Assembly: GCF_963583255.1 (NCBI RefSeq)
Contig: NC_084817.1
Span: 5,309,043 to 5,373,042, forward strand
DNA: 64,000 nt
Reading direction: 5' to 3'
Origin: Pyrus communis
Lineage: Eukaryota > Streptophyta > Magnoliopsida > Rosales > Rosaceae
The notes below the pieces were generated by a model. It saw only the letters and a program-made list of their open reading frames with translations. It ran no database searches and had not been told where the DNA came from. Each line of letters starts with the position of its first letter. Position 1 is the stretch's first letter. A program made the translations under genes and the position numbers. This document shows, in pieces, positions 1-11,810 of the stretch.

Positions 1-3000
1 TCCCAGTCCTATATCCATAAACTTCACGTGCCAAGGAAAATGTCCACGCATATATTCCCGAGCCTTTATGGCATCCACAATGTTTCTGTACTCTACCAAG
101 GCAAACCCTTTGAGTGGGAAGAAAATAAATTGTTCTACTGCACCAAACCTCTCTAACTGAAACCTTACATGAGCTTCAGACACATCAGATCCTGAAAAGC
201 CCAGCCAGAGCTGTTTAGAGGCGGAGAAAATATCCATGGCTCCAATATCCCCATCCGAATACCAAACACTTTGAGTTGTTGTGGAAGTATATGGTGACAC
301 CAAATGAGGTCTAGGAGATTCAAAAGAACTATTTACACCACCACTTAAAGATCTCATGAGAGGTGAGCCAAAATCCATTGCATCTTGATTCTTGTCAAGA
401 TGACCATGTTTTCTCCCATCAAATGAATTACTCCTGAAATTTAGTGGAGATCTTGTGACAGGTGAAAGAACCTGGTGGTTCATTAGGTCCCTTGGCACAG
501 AAGACCTGCCATGTGACATATCTCCATGCTCCCTAATCTCAGAGTTTGTGGACCTTGTTCCCCAGCTCTCCTGATTGGAACCTGCAAGAGTAGTTTCAAG
601 AGGGATTATAGAGCTGTAGGGTTTCAGATGTTGACCTGAAACTCTGTCAGAATAAAAAACATGATAGGATCCATTATTAGTTCTTAACTTACTATCTTTT
701 CCATACAGTTCACTACAGGCCTCATGTTGGTTAGAGAACCTAGGAACCAGATATGCTCGTTCAATAAATCTGGATGGATCAGAATCATTCTCATCACTAT
801 CCACTTGATCATCTCCCACATCCATTCGCCCTAAAAATGAATTAAATACATCTTCCAAAGAAGATTTAATATCATTAAAAACTTTGGAAGATGACGATTT
901 ACATAACTTTTTATACTTTGAGAACATCCAACTTTGCAATGACAGATCTTTGCTAAGAACCTGCAAACGTTAAAAAAAAAACGAAAAGAAAACCAAAAAA
1001 GGCCCCAGGGCAAGAGACAGTCAGCAATATCAGAAAAGGAATTATTATAATTAAACAAATCACTACACAAAAGGAAAACACAAATTTTCATCTTCAAACC
1101 AAATACTTGAGAAAATTCAACTTATTTCTACCAATCAGTCAGAAGTACAAGGATAACCATTTTAGGAATGTAAAAGATCCCCATTTAGTGGTGTCTGCCC
1201 CAAATTACTGCATCTCCTCTACATATGTGTTGGTTTAACATTTCATTGGCAATAGTACCTAAATTTCTAGAACTTAGTCAACTCAACAATCACTTTCCTA
1301 AAGAAATTTGTTGCATTCAACTGAAGCTGAGTTGCAATTCCAAAACAGATGGTACAGAAGGATGCATGTGATGCATCATGCATATCAATACGCTTACTAT
1401 CATACCCTACTATTACATATTATCTGTTTTTGTTATACAAACAATATATGGCATAAAATTTTTCCAAATTCTGTTATAAAAACCAATGGTCAGCAACTGA
1501 TATTTTCTCCACTATCTTGAAAATATTAGGATTTACAAGTACACTATCAGAAATCAATAGCTTATACAGCAAAAAATTGGTACAACAATCAGAATTGACA
1601 ATGACATTACATATAAAGCATGGGAAGCTCAAAAGAATTACCAGTCCTAACAAGCAGCTCTCTGAAACTGTTGATGCATCCCCACAGACATGATTGCCAT
1701 CAGATGCTACCTGCTCAGAGCTAACCTCACAGCCTCTGGTGCTAGATTCAGTATAATCTGTACTTGATTTAGATTCATCACCATTTTTACCGAAAGGATA
1801 GCCACCATCATTATCAAGCCTGCTTGTCATTTGCCTTAGAAAATACTGCCCCTTCAGAACTCCATCCGATGCACCGGATTTAAAGAGTTCAAACCAGGCT
1901 GCGAGTAATTTTTGTGGATAACTAAAGAGAATCCATATTAAACTGAGAGCGCATAACTTGGATAATTTAATAGGTGAAGATTCATTTTCATCTAAAACCT
2001 TTTGCTTTAGCTCAGAAAAATTCTGAGAGGAATCTTGTATTCTCACAGTTTCTTTCCCAACAATAAGAAAGACATCCTTTCCCTCACAGGAGGATATGAA
2101 GAAGGTGAGCACATTCTGGAAAACTGCAGAGCAAATCCCCCGAATGACGGATGATGTTGGCGCCACTGAAGATGCAGTGTAGCAAATATCAGCTAGACCA
2201 AGAACACAAGATTTAGCAGTCTGAAATGCAACACCATCAGCATCCTCTCCTCTCTTTATTACTGCCATGCTCCAGTTATACATATTGATAACAACTTTCC
2301 CTGCAGCTTCAAGGGCAGTTGGACATTTTGAAGCATACCGAGGAATGAGATCAGCAACAATGCGTTGTACACTCGTACAACCTGTGAAGTTTAGACTGAG
2401 GATTACCACATTGAAGATAAAAAATTTATAATCTAAACCCTAAAGTATGAATGTTACTAATGAGGGTTCGAACGAACAACCTCGTTCATTGCAAAGCATT
2501 CTCTTTTCCATTCACTAATTCAATTTTACGGGCAAAGTACAATTCAACTAGCAGCATAAAGTTGTTGAACACATAATCAGCACCTACTTTATCTGCGCAA
2601 CATTCCGATACTACCTACTCGATCTCATGTAATGCAAATTTACATAGAACACGAAAAAGAAACCCTAATCATGAATTTTTCTTTGATTCTTCACTAAAAT
2701 TTACACAACGCGAACAATCATCACATACTACTTGCTCTTCACATGAGAAAAAAATATATAAATCGAAACCAACAGGGGCAAAAGAGTAAAAGCAACACCG
2801 ACCTCTGGAAGCAGTGATGAGAGAGAGATAAGCTTGCTCGAGCTCCGGCGTGAGAGCAGAGTCATTCTTCGAAAGGCAAAACTTGATCCGCTTGTAGCAA
2901 TCGTATACACTTCGAATCTCGTCTCTGTGTCTCCGTTTCTTCATAATCTCCTCCTGAGATAGAGATTGCGGAGCGCCCGCGCTCCGCGGCGGGGCTAGGG

Positions 3001-3103
3001 TTTGTAGTGGTGGCGGTGGTTGTAATAATGGCGGCGATGGCGGCAGTTCTGGTTGGGATTCGTGCAGCTTCCGCTTCTTCGGAGGTTGCTCTCCCGAGTC
3101 CAT
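1..3103 (-). CDS. RRM-containing nuclear protein, N-terminal part (3' end beyond window)
   Basis: Three exons join in frame: 3103-2803, 2381-1642 and 960-1, with GT-AG borders at each junction (codon phase 1, then 0). The start is the ATG at 3103, opening MDSGEQPPKKRKLHE; an ATG further upstream at 3205 is in frame but opens a low-complexity Arg/His stretch. Residues 1-60 are Pro-rich with a basic KKRK cluster that could act in nuclear import. Residues ~75-345 form a conserved helical region (EIRSVYDCYKRIKFCL; CPTALEAAGKVVINMYNW). A Ser-rich linker follows, and an RNA-recognition-motif fold begins near residue 590 (QLWLGFSGSDV, then GFALVEY as an RNP1-like strand). I recognise it as a plant family of large RRM proteins of unknown role; homologues run well past 1,000 aa, so much of the gene is missing here. 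RNA binding is inferred from the fold. No frameshift or stop is seen. Confidence 0.85.
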
Positions 3104-3662
3104 GGCCGGCGAGAGAGAGGGAGGACGGTGGCTCGCTGAGATTCTGGTGAAAAAGCGATGGTGGCCGGCGGTCCAGTGCGGGAGTCGATGTCGATGTGGG
3201 CGCAAGATTAGGAACTAGTTCTAATCAGCGAGAAGGGACCCACCGTTTGTGAAACCGTTGGATGTACGCGCGGAGAATTTGTGGGTCACACAATAACTAT
3301 TACCGTTTATTTGTACAAGGAGGTCCTTTAATTTAGAGTTATTTGTGGATTTTCTCGGAATTGTAAGTAGATGTCAAGTTTTTCTGACTTCTAATTAAAA
3401 ATTCAATTTAAATTCATTTTGTATATCTTAATTTTTTATTAACCGACCTCTTTCAAAAGAAAAGAAATAAGAACCAGTATCTCAGAAACAAAATTAAGAT
3501 AAATTTATTTATTTATTTTTCCTATTGCGGTTTTAATTATAGGGAAACAAAAATTAATGAGCTTTTGTTTTTTATTTTTGAATGATTACCCAATTTAATT
3601 AGACGTTAAAATTATATCATTGCCTAACATGGGAAAAACTTTTTCCATGAGTGGATTATATT
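3104..3662. other. Promoter side of the RRM gene and AT-rich spacer
   Basis: The first ~100 bases upstream of the ATG are GC-rich and probably 5' untranslated. Beyond about 3300 the sequence becomes AT-rich, with no coding signal and no TATA box I would defend. Confidence 0.4.
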
Positions 3663-4256
3663 CTTATGAGCTGCCAATTTTCCTCGTTAACTTTAATTTT
3701 AGCCTATTGTCTTTCTGAACCTTTTATAATTGGCTAATTTTTTCTAGAACTTTTATATTTGACCAATTTTCTCCTTAAACTTTTATTTTAGCCAATTACC
3801 CTCTTAAATTTTTATAATTGACAATTTAGATTTTGAAAATTTTCATCCATCTAGTCACGTGCATGGCACATGACAATGTCTGAGGACATACACAAAGGTA
3901 ATTTTATTCCTTAATGTGACAACAAATTGTTTTTTTTTCTTCTTCTTTTCCGCTAATTCACTCCATACACTTTTTGTTTGAATTTTATCCCTAAAGTGGA
4001 CAACTATCAATCTTCCCTATAATCTTGTTTTTTCAACAACACTGGGGTTGTGATGTCATGTCATTAGTCTTCATTGTGACTTGATTCACATGATGTCTTG
4101 GTTCACTTATTTCAATTCAAGACCCAAATTCACATAAAAAATTAATTACTTATCTCCACAAATTCATTACTAGAAACTGGCTAATTATAAACATTTAGGG
4201 GTAATCAGCTACAATCAAAGTTCAAGAGGAAAATTGGTCAATTATAAACCTTATTA
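3663..4256. mobile_element. Fold-back (inverted-repeat) element, ~590 bp
   Basis: The left arm (about 3668-3850) and the right arm (about 4165-4256) are imperfect reverse complements: the left reads GCCAATTTTCCTCGTTAACT and the reverse of the right reads GACCAATTTTCCTCTTGAAC. The left arm also repeats its own 'AATTGGC..TTTT' motif three times. There is no coding capacity. It looks like a non-autonomous DNA transposon; I could not fix exact ends or a TSD. Confidence 0.45.
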
Positions 4257-5240
4257 TGATTTGATTCAATCTGATTCCTAAATTTTAACGAAAATTGAAA
4301 ATATTGTTTCTGATCCGATTCTTCCGTAAAACACTTCTAAATGAGAGAGAGGAAGATGTCAAAAGAAAGATTGTAAGGGGGGGTAGTCTAAGGAAAATTA
4401 AATCATGTGTTGGAACCAAATTTGCGCACCACCGTGAAGGGAGGAGATGCACAAACTCGGCTACTTGTAAAACAATAAACAAACCATAAAGTAACCTTCG
4501 CACAGTTAGGGTGCCGGTCTTCGACTGTCAAGTTGGTAAGCAATAATCGCGTCTAGGGAGGGGACTCAAGCAGTGGTTAGATAATAAAGTATGCGATAAT
4601 CGTGCTACCCATGATGAACCTTAGAAGGGTACCAATCGAGAGAGAGTCCTTTTAGGATATAGAATTCGTACTAAATCGAGAGAATCCCAGATGATTTCTA
4701 GAATTAGATATTAGGAGTATGGTTACTTGCAGTATATGCCAAATCCCTAGATTGTAGGAATCTCTAAGAATATAGAAAACTTGACTGATTTCATATGATT
4801 AGTTTCTGTATCTTGCGGAGCAAGAATGGTCAATCTCAGTGAAGTCGACAGACTTCACCCACTTATCCAGAATAGGGTGACGATGGCATCGTTCATTCGT
4901 CTAGCAGCTATATGATAAAGGCTATCGAGTCCTTGACCAACCTTATGAGGTACTTGTATTTCCATCCATTTTACTCTGACCCTGAAAAATTGTGGTCTTA
5001 GAATATGCACAACCATGTGAATTATTCGGCCAAACACACAATTCCTAAGCTATTATATTTGGAGAATGGCATAAATAGAAGGTATTCATTGTCACAATCG
5101 CGTTCTGAGTTAATAATACAATGTTATTTATAAATTTTTCTCCACATAATATCATACTATTAGACTGAAATACTATGCAGTGATGAACTTGTTTCAAGAA
5201 TACAACGTTATTTACTAGCTTATGTCCTCATGCAGTCAAT
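4257..5240. other. Non-coding spacer with no recognisable gene
   Basis: There are only short open frames (60-72 aa) with no family resemblance. The stretch 4490-5060 has more even base composition than its flanks and may be an old transposon remnant. The 9-mer GCTTATGTC at 5218-5226 recurs directly after the hAT right end at 9901. Confidence 0.35.
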
Positions 5241-5900
5241 CAGGGTCGATCTTGAGAATTTGTGGGCCCTAGGAGAATTTTCGAAATTGGGCCCTAATAT
5301 TCTTTGATTTCTAGTTCTTTGTACATTGATATGTATAAGAAAGAATTCGTTAAATACATAAATATTCTATTTCCACATCCAATAGCATTAAAAATTAATA
5401 TAAAAAGAAGATAAATATACAAACATTACTTAAACATTAAACGTTTCATGTTTTTAGACTCAAATGTACTAAATGTTTGTAGTCAAGAGTCTAAGATTGA
5501 GAGTGAAGAACAATAAAACTTGATTGATGAGTATAATAAATTCAACAACGCCAATTGTTTCTTTTGTGTTTCTCATAGGGAGATTGGGAAGTTGAAAGAA
5601 AAAAAGATTGCAAAGGGAATTGAGTTTTATAATTTTATATGCATTTGGACAGATGGATTATGAGTTGGACAGATGGATTGGCAATAAATTTTTGAAAAGT
5701 AAGAAAAATTTAGTGACTAAAAAAGGCTGTGTTTTGAACTCAACACTCCAAAGAAAAAGAAAGCCGAACATTTCCACTTCACCAACAAATGAATTATATC
5801 TCTTACTTTTTTTTTTTTTTTTTTTTGTAATTATATGTTATTTACAAGATGTAAAAATTTTTTGGGGGCGCCTACTTGGGCTACCCTCAGGGCCAACCCT
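5241..5900. mobile_element. Short hAT deletion derivative or duplicated left end
   Basis: It starts with the left terminal repeat at 5241. It ends with a right-type end, GGGGGCGCCTACTTGGGC near 5864, that parallels GGGGGGCGCCTACTCGGGC near 9863. Its last bases overlap the second left end at 5888, because the terminal motif (AGGGCCAACCCT) is nearly self-complementary. It holds no transposase domain. Alternatively the two ends arose by an abortive transposition within one element. Confidence 0.5.
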
Positions 5901-6074
5901 AAGAAATTGGGGGCCCCAGGCAAGCCTTCGAGTGGGGGCCCTAAAATTCTTTGACACCCGACTTGTTGTACATTTATATGTATAAGAAAAGGTTTCGCTA
6001 AATACATGAAAAAAGTTCATTTCTACATAAAAAATCATTAGAATTCATATCCAAAGAAGAAAGATATGCAAACA

Positions 6075-8932
6075 TTACTTAAATATTGCACGTCTCGCAT
6101 TTTTAGATGCAAATGAACTAATTAAGTTTACATAATCTAACTTTGCAACCAATTCCTTTTCAATTGACAAAATAGCTAACCCATTCAATCTTTCTTATGA
6201 CATAGTTGATCGAAGATACGATTTGATCAACTTTAATTTTGAGAAACTTCTTTCTGCAGAGGCAATTGTAACTGGTATGGTTAACAAAATACGATAAGCA
6301 ACCCATGCATTTGGGAAATAACCATCCATTTGTCTTATATATTTCAGCACTTCCATTGCCCGATTTATTTCCTTCGGCAAAGTTTCTCGCAAGATTCTTA
6401 GCTTTATAAATAAGTCTTTTCCATCAATATCAGAATGCTCACCATGTTTTAAAAATCCTTCAAGATTGATACAAAATGTCACATCCCGGCCCGGGGCGGA
6501 TCACTTCCCGGGCCCACTCCACCACCATAGCACGATATTGTTCGCTTTGGGCTTACCATTCCCTCACGGTTTTGTTTTTGGGAACTCACGAGCAACTTCC
6601 CAGTGGGTCACCCATCATGGGATTGCTCTAGCCCCCTTCTCACTTAACTTCGAAGTTCCTACGGAGCTCGAAGCCAGTGAGCTCCCAAAAGGCCTCGTGC
6701 TAGGTAGGGATGGGAATATACATATAAGGATCACTCCCCTGGGTCATGTGGGATGTCACACAAAAACCCTTCAAGCTATCATTGTCTACATCTTTTAACT
6801 TCTTCAAATTGAACAAAAGCCTAAAAGTTTCTTCGTATTTCTGAAATTGTTCAAACCTGATATGAAGTGAAGTACGAGCTTGATCAATTATATAAATAAA
6901 GTAATCAACTCTAAAAGCTTCAATTGCTGATTGTGTTGCCGCTTCGCTAGCACTCTCATCAAACTGTTTCTTTCTTCGAATGATGCGTTTCTCAAGAAAA
7001 ATAGGCTTAATCCCCAATTCACTTGCTATTTTCTTAGCTTCATTCATTGCCTCTTCAAATCCAGTTTCTCTATACTGATCAAGAACAGATATAAACCCTT
7101 TCAATTGATTAATAGCAACATCAATATATATGTCTTCTTTTTGAAGAGTTTTGCTAACAATATTAATAGCAAACAACAATTCATGCCAAATAACCATACT
7201 TAACAAGAACTCAAAATTCTTCAGCTCATAGATTGCTAGGGATTCGGCTTCACTCTTTAACTTAGGATCTTCACTAGTATTTGCCAAGTGAATCAAAGCA
7301 TCTCTTATATGTTGAGCACTTTCTCTTATGGGTTTAACGCTTTCAATATGACTTTCCTAACGAGTTTGTAACAACGGTTTGAGGTTGTGACTTCCTTGCA
7401 CATGATCTGTAAAAACTTTCTATCGCTTTGTTGAGGATGAGAACAATGTATATATACGTTGTACCACTCCAAAAAGAGACATAGCTTTAGGGCAACAGTT
7501 GACCATATCACAAAGTGCAAGATTAAGGCTATGATAGCCACATAGAGTGCAGAATGCTCTAGGATTTATTTCAAGCACTCTGTTTTACATGTCTTTATTT
7601 TTGCCTTTCATATTTGAACCGTTGTCATAACCTTATCCCCTTATGTCATCAACATCAAGTTTAAGAGTGTTCAATGCACCTAAAAGCAAATCAAATAATG
7701 CACGCCCCGTTGAGTTATGTACATTCAGAAATTCAAAAAAGAATTCTTCAACCTTTATTGGAGTTTTTGTAACATCTACACACCTTATTATAAAAGACAT
7801 TTGATCTTCACGACTGGCATCTGGAATGCAATCAAGTATCACTGAAAAATAATTTGCTTATCTGATTCTTGCTATGATTTCACTTTTGACCTCACTTGCC
7901 AACAGTTGTATCAATTTATTTTGAATCTTGTGACCAAGATAATGGTAATGAGTCTCATGTGTATCAAAACGCCCAATGTGCTCTTGCATTGTAGGATCAA
8001 ATTCAGCAATCATTTCAATCACATTTAAAAAATTTACATTATTCTCTTCATACAGCTTTTCATCATCTCCACGAAATGCCAAAGTAACTTTTGCAAGTCT
8101 TTTCACAACATAATTATCCTCCATAACACTTGTCTCCAATGTCCCTTTTCTTTGCTGATTTGTTGTTGCACACTTTCATCAATTGTTTTACATTTTTGCA
8201 ATCTCCTTTCCAATTCAATCCATTCACTCATGTAATGAATGTGTTCCTTGCTAGTTTCATGAGTTGTAAGCCTGTGACCAATATTCTTCCAATCCTTAAA
8301 ACCCTCATTATCTAGGTAAGTCTTGATTCCAATTTGCTTGAATAACTTGCAACAAAAACAAAATACTATCCAAAGAACATGAGTACACTAGCCACTTCCT
8401 ATCTTGCTTCTCCCCATTAGGCAATTTTCTAATGTAATGTACAGAAGAAAAATGCCTATCTGAATTATTTTTCGGAAATGCAACATCATCAACTCTTTTA
8501 GGACCTCTTTCCACTAACATGTCCCTAAGATTTTGATCAATCTTATCCCAATTACGTGGATCATCAATATTCAAAGGAAAGATAATTTCATTATCTTTAC
8601 CATTCTCATTAGCGTGATCATGTTCAATGTCAGTCTTAATCAGAGGTTCATCTTCTTGCACTTTACTACCATCGTCATATATAGGCTCATATCGCTCATC
8701 TTGCTCTTTGTTATCAGTCTCAGTCGTGAATTCATCTTTCTCCTCATTACTGTCATGATTCCCTTGTTCCTTATTTACTGAACTATCATCTTGTTTCTTG
8801 AAAAACTTACTAAGAGATCCAGCCTGAGACTTTATTAATGCTTCTTCCTTTTTCCTTATTTCTTCTTTTTTGACACCCAGAGAGATACTTTCTGTTTCTG
8901 TTAGTGGGCTTACTAATTCTAATAGGAGGCAT
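6075..8932 (-). pseudogene. TTF-zinc-finger / hAT transposase pseudogene
   Basis: Reading the minus strand, the probable start at 8932 (MPPIRISKPTNRNRKYLSG) leads into a Lys-rich linker and then, after a frameshift near 8860, SQAGSLSKFFKKQ. The TTF-type zinc-finger region follows (DPRNWDKIDQNLRDMLVERG; DRKWLVYSCSLDSILFCF), then the broken catalytic core ([25 protein letters not shown]). The C-terminal hAT dimerisation block comes last (ITIASAERSFSKLKLIKSYL in family terms; here VTIASAERSFSKLKLIKSYL), ending ERLNGLAILSIEKELVAKLD and a stop at 6075. Breaks: several frameshifts, a TAA at 6192-6194 in place of a sense codon after TMS, and the 284-bp Cassandra solo LTR between DDSLKGF and CINLEGFLKHGEH. 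It cannot make an active transposase. Family assignment is firm; exact break positions are by eye. Confidence 0.85.
6477..6760 (-). mobile_element. Cassandra TRIM solo LTR inside the hAT transposase
   Basis: This 284-bp unit, TGTCACATCCCGG...GGGATGTCACA on the plus strand, is flanked by a perfect 5-bp TSD, CAAAA (6472-6476 and 6761-6765). It is nearly identical to the paired LTRs at 48159-48797, which gives its orientation (minus). Bases 6581-6657, read on the minus strand, resemble the 3' two thirds of plant 5S rRNA, the hallmark of Cassandra LTRs. Its box A has one change (AGTTAAGTG). No second LTR or internal domain remains, so recombination between LTRs presumably removed them. Confidence 0.92.
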
Positions 8933-9900
8933 GATAACCAACTCTTTTTTAATCAGGAAATCACAACCCCACAATCAACAATCAACTCAATATTCTGTAA
9001 ACAACAAATTGACAGAGAAAAAAACTAAAATTCAAATTTCACCCACTACCCCAAAACAAAAGTTTGATACAAATGACACAACACAAAATGAGGCGCATAA
9101 AAAATACGGTAAAATTCAACATCGAAACTTTGCATTATCTTGAACCAAAACTAGTTTGGAAGCAAAAGTAACTAACCTTGTTAAGTGCATCCATAATCCA
9201 ATTATCTTCTTGAAGGGATTTAACCACTTTGTTAAGTGCATCCACAAGTTCGAATTTTATAACTGCAATATAGACACTTGACAAGTGAATACTCTGATTT
9301 CGCATAAACAATACGCATTAAAATAAACAAATCATAAACCTTAGAATAAAAAATCCTAATTATATTTACAAACACAACACTCACAAATTAAATTATAGAA
9401 AGAAAAAAAAAGCAGAATAGAAGAGAATCATTGATCGGTGAGGTTACCTGACCTCTATAAGTGGGAAAGAACCGATTCGCAGGCGTAGACTCGCCTTGCA
9501 CTTGCTACCAGTATGTTGTGCGTTAAATTCCAAAAAAATAGTTGAATTGTTGCTAAAGTTGCACCCCACCCCAAGACACTTTGTATGCCAAGTTTCAAGA
9601 CAATTGTATGATTTATATTTAAATATTTTATTAAATTCAAACTCTAAATATATATATATATATGCACATATTTTTAAAAAAAATAATTTGGCCCCCCCCA
9701 CCTTATTGGCACTCCAAAATTCTCATTCTACATTCCAAACTTTCTATATTTGGAAAGAAAAATACACTTGTGAAGTGTGTAGGATGAGAGTTTTGGAGTG
9801 TCAATAACACTTATATATATATAAAATAAAAAAAATTATTTTTGGGGGGGGGGTGGGGGGAGGGGGGCGCCTACTCGGGCCACTCTCAAGATCGGCCCTG

Positions 9901-10204
9901 GCTTATGTCAACAATTACTATGATATGTAGAGGCTTGTCAAAGGTGGCTACGTACAAGAAACTGTAAAGTAATGTTAAAGATTGCCAAGACTTGTCAACT
10001 AAGGCAATTAATCGAGCATTTGATGCGCTCACACACAAGAAGATAGAAGTAAGACATGGATGTAAAAGTAGAAGGTGGAGGTTGTAATTTAGTTTGCCCT
10101 AGCTGTTTATAGGGTCAAATACAATAAATGTACAAATGTACATAGGGTTTTGAAGTTGTTGGGGTCATGCACAACCAATGACCCCATGCGACTCCACCAC
10201 TGTC
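9901..10204. other. Non-coding flank between hAT and gypsy elements
   Basis: About 300 bases without coding signal. They probably continue the sequence that ends before 5241, and are interrupted after ATATA at 10205-10209 by the gypsy element. Downstream of that element the same flank should resume at 25659. Confidence 0.45.
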
Positions 10205-10209
10205 ATATA

Positions 10210-10838
10210 TGTGGATGCAAATTTTTGTTTTCTTATTCTTGGACAAAATTGCACCTACAAAACAATTAATGGCTCATGCGCCCATGATGAATTCGGGGGG
10301 GGGGGGGGGGGGGGGGAGGGGGGAAGAACCTCCGATGGCAAAGTTAGAATTTGAGGAAAACATGTTTAGAGAAATTTGGAGAATTTTGCAAGAGAGTTGA
10401 GATTAGAAGGTGGTATTTATAGAGGTGTGGCAGGCCCATTTGAAGAGATGGGAACTGGCCACATTTGCTGGTTTTTGGGTGTAATTGCAAGATATTATGT
10501 CAAAATAATATCTTGCAATCAATTAAGAAATTAATTAGAAAATTAATTAATTAATTAGGAAATTAATTAATTAATTAGGAAATTAATCAATTAATTTAGG
10601 TAATTAATCCTATTTTGAATAAATACTTTGAAGGTTACCTTGTGGAGAGGATTTGATGAGGATGGATGAAATAGGTTTTGAATAAATACCTATTTTGATC
10701 ATTTTTGACCTTGATTGAGTCGGGATTGTCCGCTGCTTGCGCGTAGGAGTTTCGGTGTGCCTCGAGGGTAATTTTGTCTTTTTTACCCAAGAATCCACGT
10801 GTCGTCTCCATATTTTCTTAATTATTTTTGGCTCCACA
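10210..10838 (-). repeat. Gypsy 3' LTR (left copy)
   Basis: On the minus strand it starts TGTGGAGCCAAAAATAATTA and ends TTGCATCCACA, i.e. TG...CA. It matches the right LTR along its length, including the CAAGATATTATGTCAAAATA block (about 10490) and the AATTAATT-rich tract (10519-10600). It contains a long run of G, broken near its end, at 10294-10322. Confidence 0.88.
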
Positions 10839-11810
10839 AATGCCTCTACACCTGTTGGGCTGCTCGCAAGCAAGGGCAATAGGTGTAAAGATTTTCTTGC
10901 ATTAGGAAACATAGGATTGTTTCTTATTTTGATGTAGATTCCCTCTTTAATAGGAAATTAGATCTTTCTAGGAAAGGGAGATAAATTTCTCCCAAAGTTT
11001 ATTTAAGTCTACCTTAAGTAGATTATTAAATCAACTTTAGAGAGCAATTATTCTACCCTACAAGAGGGAGAGAGCTAGAGGATATTTGTTCCCTCTCCCC
11101 TTGCAATATTCTACACTTGCCTGTGCAAATGACAGTCTTTCATTGTTTCCTTTGTTTTCATGCCACACCAAGATAAGAAGAAATTAATTTTTCCTTGTCT
11201 TTGTAATTTTTAGGAGCCTTAAGGCTTGAAATTTGGCTCAATGGGGGTCGAGGATGTGTGAAAAAGAACTTGGAGAAGTCACAGAATTGTTGCCATGAGT
11301 GGCAAAGTGCGGCGTGGTGGCGGCTCGGCTCGGCTTAGGCCGAAGGTTGGCGTGGTTGGGATTAGCCAGGAAGCTGGGCTGGATGAATAGGCTTCGGCCT
11401 GCAAGAAGGAGTGGAATAAGGAGGCGTGGGGCACTGGCCACTTTTGCTTCTATTTGGGCCGTGGGGTCTACGGACTGAGGAAGTTTATGGCCAGGCCGTA
11501 GAGCTTGGCATAGTTGCTGGCCTTCTGTGGCTTGGGCAATGAGTAGGCTCTTTTTTTTTCTTTTTTTTTTAATGCTGGGCTCGCGCCCGTGCATGAGAGG
11601 TGAACGGGAGAGTAGTGGGCTGCTGGGCTTGGCCCGATTGATTGGACCAAAGATTGCTTCATTTTTTTTTTGGTGGCTGGGCTTATGCCCGTGCCTGAGG
11701 GAGAAGAGAGAGAAATGCCGAAAGCGTTGTTGGGCCATGCCTTTGTAGATTTTTTTTGTGTGCAGCCGTCTAACGAATTTTCCTCGCGTCTTTGTAGAAT
11801 TTCTTCAAGC

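Larger units (their letters stand above)
5241..9900 (-). mobile_element. Decayed hAT-superfamily DNA transposon (CAGGGCC-type ends)
   Basis: The left end begins CAGGGTCGATCTTGAGA and the reverse of the right end (from 9900) begins CAGGGCCGATCTTGAGA, so the terminal inverted repeats match over 17 bases with one change. A second left-type end (CAGGGCCAACCCTAAG) starts at 5888, and the sequences downstream of both left ends (5260-5470 and 5910-6120) are similar. A shorter copy of the element therefore seems joined to, or nested at, the left side of the longer one. The body encodes a TTF-zinc-finger/hAT transposase pseudogene on the minus strand. No clean 8-bp TSD is visible; see the finding on the displaced GCTTATGTC repeat. 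A Cassandra solo LTR sits inside at 6477-6760. Confidence 0.75.

Noticed and set aside
6466..6798. 110-aa plus-strand open frame, and similar frames at 17342-17767 and 48106-48820
   Set aside because: They are readings across Cassandra LTRs. The shared peptide reflects the repeated DNA; there is no start context, homologue or conservation beyond the LTR.
10839..10937. Continuation of the left gypsy LTR beyond 10838
   Set aside because: The right LTR counterpart ends at CCACA (25001) and the following sequences do not match, so 10839 onwards is element interior.
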